Shown: positions 1-6,299 of the stretch, in pieces
Layout of the letters: every line of letters starts with the position of its first letter
How positions within the stretch are numbered: the first letter of the stretch is position 1
NCBI GenBank assembly: GCA_900539505.1
Contig: UQCL01000021.1
Coordinates: 1 to 29,825 of the forward strand
Length of the DNA: 29,825 nucleotides
DNA from: an uncultured Campylobacter sp.
Lineage (GTDB): Bacteria; Campylobacterota; Campylobacteria; Campylobacterales; Campylobacteraceae
Direction: 5' to 3'
Program-made: the position numbers and the translations under genes
Notes under the pieces: model-generated
The model's input: the letters and a program-made list of their open reading frames with translations, nothing else
Told to the model about the DNA's origin: nothing
Databases searched by the model: none

Positions 1-173
1 CCCCTTCCCGCCCCAAACCCCACCTAACCCCCGACGACGCTTTATAAGGGGCGAGCTACGCTCGCGTTAAATTTTATAATCGCGGCTCGCTTCTTTAAAA
101 TTTCTTTTGCGATTTTAAAATTTCTTGCCGCAAAAATCGTAAAATTTCAATTGCACTACAAATCGGCGCTGTA

Positions 174-185
174 TTTTGCTAAAAT
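174..185 (+). promoter_or_regulatory. Predicted sigma70 extended -10 promoter for the 212-1396 operon
   Basis: TTTTG at 174-178, one base, then TAAAAT at 180-185. This matches the Campylobacter housekeeping promoter style (T-rich TTTTG element plus a TATAAT-like box, weak or no -35). It lies 27 nt before the TTG start at 212. A nearly identical block precedes the DUF3137 gene at 23745. Confidence 0.5.
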
Positions 186-211
186 ACCGATAAAATTTTA
201 AAGGATGAAAT

Positions 212-925
212 TTGGAAAATTTTGCTTTTCTTCTAAATTTAGTGATATTTTGCATCTTGGTTTTTATGTTTTTTAAGATGCGCAAAAGCGGCGAGCAGGC
301 GGGCAAGCCGCAGATCGCGACCGACATCACGCGGCTTAAAAGCATCGGCGAGCTGAGCGTTTTTAAAATTTACTCCAAAGAGATCGTCACGCGCAAGCAA
401 AATGTAGGCAGCGGGCTGCTGGGCTCGCTCGTCTCGCCGCTGATGACGAAAAAGCAGATCGCCATCATCTTCGAGTTTGAGATCGAGTTCGTTTACGACC
501 TGCTAAGCCCAGAGTTTGCGATACTACCGCAGGGCGAGGATCACTACGAGATTAAGATGCCGCCATGCAAATACAAATACTCGATCAAAGATATGAAAAT
601 TTACGACGAGAAAAACGCCAAGCTGCTGCCGTTTCTGCTGCCTGATTCGCTAAACGGGCTATTCGGCGCGAGCTTTGACGAGAGCGATAAAAACCGCCTG
701 ATCGACGACGCCAAGGACGAGGTCAAGCAGCTCTCGCTAAAAATTATCAACGATCTTGGCGGCAAGATCCACAAATCCGCGACCGACACGCTGGAGGCGA
801 TCGCCAAGAGCTTCGGCGCGAAGGAGGTCGGATTTATCTTTCAGGATAAGGCGCTGCAGACGATCGATATAAACTCCAGCGAGATCGCAATCGACAAGTC
901 GCTAAAATCGCAGATCGAGAAGTAG
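212..925 (+). CDS. DUF4230-like single-pass membrane protein
   Basis: A 237-aa protein with one N-terminal hydrophobic helix (about residues 4-21), then a soluble domain that probably faces the periplasm. The segment beginning LKSIGEL, the beta-rich middle and the helical C-terminal part resemble DUF4230 proteins, whose function is unknown; this is by eye and moderate. The start is TTG at 212: AAGG at 201-204 is correctly spaced for it, and the nearby ATG at 205 is in another frame. The stop is followed with no gap by the ATG of the next gene, so the two are translationally coupled. Confidence 0.72.
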   Translation: MENFAFLLNLVIFCILVFMFFKMRKSGEQAGKPQIATDITRLKSIGELSVFKIYSKEIVTRKQNVGSGLLGSLVSPLMTKKQIAIIFEFEIEFVYDLLSPEFAILPQGEDHYEIKMPPCKYKYSIKDMKIYDEKNAKLLPFLLPDSLNGLFGASFDESDKNRLIDDAKDEVKQLSLKIINDLGGKIHKSATDTLEAIAKSFGAKEVGFIFQDKALQTIDINSSEIAIDKSLKSQIEK

Positions 926-1396
926 ATGGAGCTTTTTAAGGCGCTTTTTAAAATTTACTTCGCCCGCATGCTCGCGTTTATGGATGCTTGCGCAAGGGCT
1001 TGGCAGAGGTTTTATGAGCCGATCAGGCTGCGCAAAGAGAAAAAGCGCCTGCGCGCGAAAGGCTATTTTACCGAGGATGCGACGTGGGCGGAGTTTTTCG
1101 CGGATTTTAAATTTTGCAAATGCTTTATCATCAAAAAAATCCTCTATCCGAACTTCTACGCGATCAAAAACTCCTCCAAATGGGAGGCGGGCTCAAAGCG
1201 AGCTAGTTTTTTGGTAGGCTCGTTTGCATACGACGAGATCGCGTGGGTGTGGGTGCCGCGAGCCTTCGACGGCGGGCGGAAAAACGATCTGGAAAAGCTA
1301 AAAGATCTGCTGCAAAAGATCCCCGCACTGCGCTACGAGCAGAGCGACACCGGGATTAAAATTTTCGGCTACGAGTGCGGCGAAGCGGACTTATAG
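926..1396 (+). CDS. Hypothetical protein, second gene of a two-gene operon
   Basis: A 156-aa protein whose ATG immediately follows the TAG of the upstream gene. No known domain is recognised. The N-terminus is amphipathic and rich in aromatic and basic residues (positions 1-45), with no clear signal peptide or transmembrane helix. The middle contains a Trp-rich stretch (EIAWVWVPR). Codon use matches the upstream gene, including G/C-rich third positions, which supports real coding. The coupling suggests that it works with the DUF4230-like membrane protein, but that is inference from position only. Confidence 0.65.
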   Translation: MELFKALFKIYFARMLAFMDACARAWQRFYEPIRLRKEKKRLRAKGYFTEDATWAEFFADFKFCKCFIIKKILYPNFYAIKNSSKWEAGSKRASFLVGSFAYDEIAWVWVPRAFDGGRKNDLEKLKDLLQKIPALRYEQSDTGIKIFGYECGEADL

Positions 1397-1452
1397 TCGT
1401 ATGGCGCGAAATTTATTAAATTTTGTCGAGGATCGCGCCGATACGGCTCATG

Positions 1453-1481
1453 GCTTGTACTGCGCAGACGAACAGCGAGCG
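1453..1481 (+). repeat. Degenerate 29-bp direct repeat, copy A
   Basis: Aligns without gaps to 2237-2265: 24 of 29 bases match and all five differences are transitions. The two copies, in the same orientation, bracket the decayed membrane-protein gene at 1599-2200. The 64-codon ORF through this copy (1401-1595) has no ribosome-binding site or recognisable protein character and is not called. Confidence 0.45.
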
Positions 1482-1598
1482 GGCGGGTTTAGCGACCGTG
1501 TCTTGCCAAAACAGCGCGAGCAGCGTGAAATTTTATCTTTGCAAGTGCCCCGGCGCGGTCTAAATTTAAACTCCGCGCGGTATAAACGCGGGTAAATT

Positions 1599-2200
1599 TT
1601 ATCTCTGCGCCTGGTTCCATAGACCCTTTGCTTCGGCGGGGTTTTTTATATTAAGCCACGCAAGAAGCAGCACTACGGACGCCAATGGATTTAAGATTAA
1701 GTTTAGCAGTTCCATGCAATTTATGACGCCCATCGTTATAGCGGCGGGGGCCGGTATTTTAAACATCATGCCGTAGATGACGTCTGCGCCGATGTCTGCG
1801 ATCAGTAGCGCGGCGTATACGGCAAAAAGCCTGCATCCTGTGGCGGCACACAACTTAAAATTTATAATTATTCAAGAGAGCGTAACCGCAAATATCAAAT
1901 ACGGCACGTATATTTGCAGCTTATTACAATCACATCTTCTGAGTATATAAATGGCTGAAAAATATAGTAGCGCCGCAAGCGCAATGTTGTAAGCGTATTT
2001 GAAGATTATAAAAACCTGCGGGCCCGTGATATTTTGGATGTTTGCAAGCGCGTGGTAAAGGAATGTGAAGGCAAAAATCCACACTAAGATTTGAGAATCC
2101 AGGTACGCGATCTCGCCTTTTATAGAATACGCCGCGCTGCCGACCAGTAGGCAGAGCGCGCCGAGCGTGCCTTGCAGCTTCGCTCTTTGAAAATCTTCAT
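1599..2200 (-). pseudogene. Decayed gene for a six-helix membrane protein (in-frame TGA plus 5' frameshift)
   Basis: Read on the minus strand, one frame runs from just inside 2200 to 1599 and encodes about 200 aa with six hydrophobic helices, but it is broken twice. (1) A TGA at 1872-1874 interrupts what would be the fourth helix; the frame is open on both sides (YLIFAVTLS, stop, IIINFKL) and a TGG Trp codon would restore it. (2) The only well-placed ATG (2198-2200, AAAGG about 9 nt upstream) is out of frame with the body, which lacks any early start. A four-base duplication restoring ATGAATGAA would join them. The pieces could be expressed as two small proteins starting at GTG 2084 and TTG 1853, but neither has a good ribosome-binding site. 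Family not recognised. Confidence 0.6.
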
Positions 2201-2236
2201 TCTTTTATACCTTTAAATTTTAATGTGCGGTTCGCT

Positions 2237-2265
2237 GCTTGCACTGCACAGATGAACGGCGGGCG
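2237..2265 (+). repeat. Degenerate 29-bp direct repeat, copy B
   Basis: Partner of 1453-1481 (24/29 identical, all mismatches transitions). It lies just outside the 5' end of the minus-strand pseudogene. Confidence 0.45.
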
Positions 2266-2682
2266 CTGCTTTGATTATCGCCGCGCGGGCTTTAAATTTA
2301 GCCGCTGTGAATTTTAATTTTACGCCGCTGCGCATACTTCGTACTTTACGTCGCTGTGAATGATTTAAGCTCAGCACGCCGCCGAATATCTCATCCTTGG
2401 GCTACTGCCGCAAATTTTATTTGGTGCCGCCGTTACGAGTGCTTTTAATTTAACGCCGTAGTTGCCGCAAATTTTACTTTGCCGCCGCCGCTCGCGTAAT
2501 ACATTTTTGAAATGGGATTTTACGCAAATTGTGTTTAAAATTAATTTAACTTTTTAAATTTAAAAACAGCGGAGTAGCTTAAATTTACAACTATCCAAGT
2601 GCCATTACTATAAGCATTAAAAACGCTTATTTTTGATTTTTAAATTTGAGCTGTTTTTAGTAAATTTTGCTTACAAATTTTG

Positions 2683-2688
2683 TATAAT
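2683..2688 (+). promoter_or_regulatory. Predicted -10 box of the ankyrin-repeat gene
   Basis: Perfect TATAAT preceded directly by TTTTG and by T-rich DNA, 33 nt before the ATG at 2722. No well-spaced -35 is seen, as is usual in Campylobacter. Confidence 0.6.
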
Positions 2689-2721
2689 TTTTAAAATTTT
2701 ATCTCGAAAAGGGGAGCGAGT

Positions 2722-3945
2722 ATGAGATTTATCGTTATATTGTTTTTGGTGGTCGGCGGCTGTTTTGGAGGCAATATAACCGACTTTCAAAGCTTGGAAA
2801 AATTTATCAAAGACGGGCAAGCGAAGGGATATTTTCCTAAAAAAATTTTAGTGACGCAAGGATTTGATACCACCGTATTGGAAGACGTGGGTTTAAAATT
2901 TAGCAAAACCATATATTGGGACATAAATTCTCGCTGCAACCAAAACGCAGACGAAATCATTATAGCCGAAAGCGATACGAGGCACTCTATAGTTTGCCCT
3001 GGAAATAACAACGTCTATATTTTGACTGGCGGCAGAAGCGATGTGGAAGACCCATGGGGAAACGATATTTTTGTAATGGGCGAGAACGATGATAAAATTT
3101 CAAAAAGCTGGGGTACGAATATATTTATATTCGGCAAAAGATGGGGGCACGATAAGATAGAAATCGGCGATTCTAGGATAAATCCGGCGTCAAACCCTGA
3201 ATACAAAAACGAATTTCCTTACGAGTTTAGCCACTTTTTCATCTTTGATAGCGGGGTTAAAAAGGATGATTTAGTTTTTAACTTTAACAAGATAATAAAT
3301 TTAAAAACAAACGACTCTATAGAACTTACGGATTTAAATGGTATAAATTTGATTTTTAAAGACGAGCCGGGTAAATACTACGGCACAAATTCATTAAAGG
3401 AGATTTACGACAAAAACTTTTTCGTTACGCCTAAGACTGAAGAGAGTTTGAGCGCGGATGAGATACAAACGTTGCTTCACAAAACGGCATATTCAGACAA
3501 CGCCGAAGATGCTAAAAAATACTGCGAAATGGGCGGCGATCCGAATTTTAAAGGTCATGAAAATACCACTCCCATCGAAATGGCGGTAAGACTAGGTAGC
3601 GAAAATTCGCTTCGCGCGATGCTAGAGTGCGCAAAAAGACTGACTGATAGCGCAATGATGATGAGCGTATTCGGAAGCCAACACGACGATGAGAAGAGTT
3701 TTAGGCTCGTAAAGCTTTTGGAAAAATACGGCGGAAATTTTAAAGCAAAGGATAGGGATGGCTGCTCCATGGTAAATTATGCGACAAGTTCTCATAGTCT
3801 AGAAATCGTAAAATATCTAATAGAAAGAGGCGCCGATCCAAAAGCTAGATGTTCTCATAACCAAAGCGTAACCCCATCGGATTGGGCAAGAAAAAATGAG
3901 GATAAAAGAGTATATGAGTATCTAAAAAGCCTAGAAGCCAAATAA
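2722..3945 (+). CDS. Secreted ankyrin-repeat protein with an N-terminal WG-repeat domain
   Basis: A 407-aa protein starting at an ATG with an AAAAGGGGA ribosome-binding site. Residues 1-16 form a signal peptide; VGGC ending at Cys14 could also be a lipobox, so it is periplasmic or membrane-anchored. Residues 112-126 and 130-146 are two copies of a unit starting WG, with an IF core and ending DKI, glycine- and Asp-rich, suggesting a small beta-roll or solenoid. From about residue 230 the protein is helical, with degenerate ankyrin repeats (TPIEMAVRLG around 286-295; VKYLIERGADP near the C-terminus). Ankyrin repeats bind proteins; the partner is unknown. Codon use is more A/T-rich than in most neighbours, and no operon partner is evident except the small ORF in the same frame after the stop. 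Possible acquired accessory gene. Confidence 0.8.
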   Translation: MRFIVILFLVVGGCFGGNITDFQSLEKFIKDGQAKGYFPKKILVTQGFDTTVLEDVGLKFSKTIYWDINSRCNQNADEIIIAESDTRHSIVCPGNNNVYILTGGRSDVEDPWGNDIFVMGENDDKISKSWGTNIFIFGKRWGHDKIEIGDSRINPASNPEYKNEFPYEFSHFFIFDSGVKKDDLVFNFNKIINLKTNDSIELTDLNGINLIFKDEPGKYYGTNSLKEIYDKNFFVTPKTEESLSADEIQTLLHKTAYSDNAEDAKKYCEMGGDPNFKGHENTTPIEMAVRLGSENSLRAMLECAKRLTDSAMMMSVFGSQHDDEKSFRLVKLLEKYGGNFKAKDRDGCSMVNYATSSHSLEIVKYLIERGADPKARCSHNQSVTPSDWARKNEDKRVYEYLKSLEAK

Positions 3946-3951
3946 CAAGGC

Positions 3952-4125
3952 ATGCTAAATGGCTTTTTATCACCTGCTTTAAATCAGTGCGATAAAATTA
4001 TTGGCGTTTTTGATGCTGATAGCAAGGCGCAGCAAGCTTTTATGATATCGATTTGGCTTATGGCTGCAACGACGGAACTTATTTATGTGCCATCTAGAAT
4101 GGGCGGCATATCGGACTCTCTATAG
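3952..4125 (+). CDS. Possible small protein of 57 aa, perhaps a broken gene
   Basis: An ATG two codons after the ankyrin stop and in the same frame opens 57 codons to TAG at 4123. The translation looks protein-like: a helical C-terminal part (ISIWLMAATTELIYVP) followed by a Gly-rich end. No well-spaced ribosome-binding site is visible (AAGG sits one base before the ATG), so expression would depend on coupling. Removing one TA from the CTCTATAGC stretch at the stop keeps the frame open with plausible residues (APRFAAMPKSFK) to about 4209. It may therefore be a frameshifted relic rather than a complete gene. No family recognised. Confidence 0.35.
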   Translation: MLNGFLSPALNQCDKIIGVFDADSKAQQAFMISIWLMAATTELIYVPSRMGGISDSL

Positions 4126-4259
4126 CACCAAGATTTGCGGCTATGCCAAAAAGCTTTAAGTTTTCGGCGAAAATTTTATTTTGCATTATTTTTGCAGAAA
4201 ATATATAATTTAATCCAAAATTTATATACACTTCGCTATTATCTCATTTTTAATTTCGC
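4126..4259. promoter_or_regulatory. tRNA-Glu upstream region with two -10-like boxes
   Basis: TATAAT at 4204-4209 and TATTAT at 4237-4242. The second lies 17 nt before the mature tRNA 5' end and is the better candidate for tRNA transcription. The first 80 bases may contain the frameshifted tail of the small ORF at 3952. Confidence 0.4.
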
Positions 4260-4334
4260 GGCCCACTCGTCTAGTGGTTAGGACGCTGGCCTCTCACGCC
4301 GGTAACAGGAGTTCAAATCTCCTGTGGGTCACCA
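4260..4334 (+). tRNA. tRNA-Glu (anticodon CUC)
   Basis: A complete cloverleaf can be drawn. The acceptor stem pairs GGCCCAC with GTGGGTC (one G-U). The D-arm holds AGTGGTTAGGAC, and the anticodon stem CTGGC/GCCGG encloses the loop CTCTCAC with anticodon CTC at 4293-4295. The T-arm has the GTTCAAATC loop. Discriminator A and an encoded CCA end the gene at 4334. It reads GAG glutamate codons, which are frequent in this G+C-richer genome. Confidence 0.95.
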
Positions 4335-4513
4335 TTTCGTTGCTTAAAATCAATTAAAATTTTCTAGCATTTAGCTGCCTGCCCTTGAAATTTAAGACCT
4401 TATTTGTTTTTGTAATATGTTGATTAAAATTTCATCATATTTTTACCGAGGCTAATTGATCTAGAATGAAAGTAGCGCGAATTGAAATTTAGATCAAATT
4501 GTAAAATTCACGG

Positions 4514-4939
4514 CTAAATTCCGCCGCTGCTTATATTTTCCAGATTGCGCAGCCTGTTCCAGTTCTGCTCGTTTTGTAAATTTCGCATATTTTGTCGCTG
4601 CTGCATCTGCCACAGCTGCTGCTGCGCTTGCTGTTGCATTAGGCTTCGCTGCGTGGCAATATACCTCTCCTGCGCTCTTTGCTGAGCTTGCGCGCTATTC
4701 TCCTTGAATGAATTAAACGCGTCTCGCGGCACTGCCTGCTCTTGCTCCGCTCGCGCGACTTCGGCGTCAATTTTTTGCCGCTTCGCGCAGCGATTTGGCT
4801 GCTCCTTATTTAGCGAGCTTGCGATGTCGCATCTGTTCGCGCCTGTTGCAAACAAAGCCTCCTTGCCGTCCTGCGAGAGCGTCGAGCAGCCGCAAAGCGA
4901 CGCGACTAAAATCAAGGCAGAGAAAAATTTTAACTTCAC
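4514..4939 (-). CDS. Small Gln-rich lipoprotein
   Basis: A 141-aa protein with a lipoprotein signal peptide: basic start (MKLKFF), hydrophobic core and lipobox LCGC with the lipidated Cys at 18. Residues 60-141 are hydrophilic and very rich in Gln, Asn and Arg (runs such as MQQQAQQQL), probably coiled or disordered. The start is GTG with AAGAGGT six nt upstream. It lies 39 bp downstream of bioB on the same strand, so they may be cotranscribed, though no functional link is evident. No family recognised. Confidence 0.8.
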   Translation of the reverse strand: MKLKFFSALILVASLCGCSTLSQDGKEALFATGANRCDIASSLNKEQPNRCAKRQKIDAEVARAEQEQAVPRDAFNSFKENSAQAQQRAQERYIATQRSLMQQQAQQQLWQMQQRQNMRNLQNEQNWNRLRNLENISSGGI

Positions 4940-4978
4940 GGCTACCTCTTAAATTTTATCTTTAATTCCCGACCGACG

Positions 4979-5968
4979 CTAATCCGCGCCCTTTGCGAGG
5001 TCGAATCCGCACTGCGCCACAAGCGCCTTATCGCTTGCGATGCTATCGCCGGTGGTGGTCAGGAAATTGCCCGTAAGCGCCGAGTTGATGCCGCATCCAA
5101 GCGCCGTGCGCACGTGCTCGCCCAAATTTCGCCTGCCGCCTGCGAAGCGCAGATACGCGCGCGGCAAGATGAAGCGGTAGATCGCGATCGATTTTAAAAT
5201 TTCATCGTGCGCCAGCGGCGCGGCGTTTTGCAGCGGAGTGCCTTTGATCGGGGTTAGGATATTGATCGGCACGGAGCTAACGCCCAGCTCTCGCAGCTGT
5301 AGCGCCATATCAATACGATCCTCCATGCCCTCGCCCAGCCCGAAAATCCCGCCGCTACATACGTCAAGCCCCACGGCACGGCAATTCTCGATAGTTTGGA
5401 TGCGGTCGTCGTAGCTGTGCGTCGTGCAGATCTGCGGATAAAATTTTCGCGAAGTCTCGAGATTGTGATGATAGGTCTGCACGCCGCTAGCTTTAAGCAG
5501 CGCCAGCGCGGGCTTTGAGGCGATTCCCAGCGAGGCACACAGATGCAGCCGCGTTTCGCTTCGCAGCCGCTCATAGATCGCGCAGTATGCTCTCAGATCG
5601 GAGCTTTTTTGAGAAATTCCGCGCCCGCTGGCGACGAGCGAGAAGCGGTGCGTCTGCTCGGCTTCGTTCGCAAGTGCGGCGCTTAGCACCTGTTGCTCGC
5701 TCAAAATTCCATAAATTTCGCAGCCCGTGTTAAAATGCGCCGACTGCGCGCAGTATTTGCAGTCCTCGCTACAGCGCCCCGATTTTACGTTTATGATCGT
5801 GCAAAGATTAAATTTATCGCCGCAAAACTCGCGCCTGATCTCATCCGCCGCCGCAAAAAGCGCGCCCAAATCCTCGCATCGCGCCAGCTCTAGCGCCTGC
5901 TGCTTTGCAATCTCACAGCCGCCTATCACGCGATCTTTCAGTTCAGAAACATAAAATTTGTCTATCAA
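4979..5968 (-). CDS. bioB: Biotin synthase (radical SAM)
   Basis: A 329-aa enzyme inserting sulfur into dethiobiotin, the last step of biotin synthesis. The radical-SAM cluster motif is Cys66-x3-Cys70-x2-Cys73 (SGRCSEDCKYC). Other family marks are YHHNLETS (166-173), CSGGIFGLGE (204-213) and VPINILTPIKGTPL (233-246). Of the four ligands of the auxiliary [2Fe-2S] sulfur-donor cluster in E. coli BioB, two cysteines are present (Cys144, Cys204) and an Arg lies at the expected AGGR position (about 279). The position of E. coli Cys97 is Ser110 in HRFSLVASGRG. The start is TTG at 5968, the only in-frame start near AAAGG. No other bio genes are nearby. Confidence 0.95.
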   Translation of the reverse strand: MIDKFYVSELKDRVIGGCEIAKQQALELARCEDLGALFAAADEIRREFCGDKFNLCTIINVKSGRCSEDCKYCAQSAHFNTGCEIYGILSEQQVLSAALANEAEQTHRFSLVASGRGISQKSSDLRAYCAIYERLRSETRLHLCASLGIASKPALALLKASGVQTYHHNLETSRKFYPQICTTHSYDDRIQTIENCRAVGLDVCSGGIFGLGEGMEDRIDMALQLRELGVSSVPINILTPIKGTPLQNAAPLAHDEILKSIAIYRFILPRAYLRFAGGRRNLGEHVRTALGCGINSALTGNFLTTTGDSIASDKALVAQCGFDLAKGAD

Positions 5969-6299
5969 TACTTAGCCTTTTTGAAAAAAATGCGTAATTA
6001 TACAATGCGAAATTTAAAGCAAAGCTCGCGTGCGAAATTTTGGCGCAGGAATTTTTCGCTAAAAATTTCACGCGGAATTTTATGCCCTTGCTCGCCGATT
6101 TTGCACCGCGACTTTTATAGACGGCTCGTCTGTGCGCTTACGGCGGCGCAAATTAAAATCGCTTCAAAGTTGCGGCGCGGTAAAATTTTACGCGTATGAA
6201 AAATACATAGCGAGCCGCTACCCATGGTATCTGCGCGCGATTTATCGTTTTGAAATTTTATTTTGGCTAAAATTGCGACTTTAAATTTAAAGGCAAAAA
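5969..6299. promoter_or_regulatory. Divergent intergenic region between bioB and mnmG
   Basis: A bioB promoter is predicted on the minus strand: TATAAT at 6002-5997, about 29 nt before the TTG start, giving a very short leader. Toward mnmG, TTTTGGC then TAAAAT (6268-6273) lies 26 nt before the ATG. A 72-codon ORF at 5981-6199 has no ribosome-binding site and reads like translated low-complexity DNA, so it is not called. RAATTY words are frequent throughout. Confidence 0.5.

Larger units (their letters stand above)
2201..2721. other. Non-coding stretch upstream of the ankyrin gene
   Basis: No credible ORF in either strand. It holds the second copy of the degenerate 29-bp repeat (2237-2265), then low-complexity DNA built from GCCGCTG-type and AAATTT-type words, becoming strongly A+T rich from about 2515 to the promoter at 2683. 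Confidence 0.5.

Noticed and set aside
1401..1595. 64-codon plus-strand ORF after the 926-1396 gene
   Set aside because: No ribosome-binding site; translation reads like low-complexity DNA and it crosses a degenerate repeat.
1872..1874. TGA recoding (selenocysteine or Trp) in the membrane-protein gene
   Set aside because: Other genes in the window use TGA as a normal stop (for example iadA and pgeF), no SECIS-like hairpin is evident, and the gene also has a start-region defect.
5981..6199. 72-codon ORF between bioB and mnmG
   Set aside because: Overlaps the bioB promoter, lacks a ribosome-binding site, and its residues mirror AAATTT-rich DNA.
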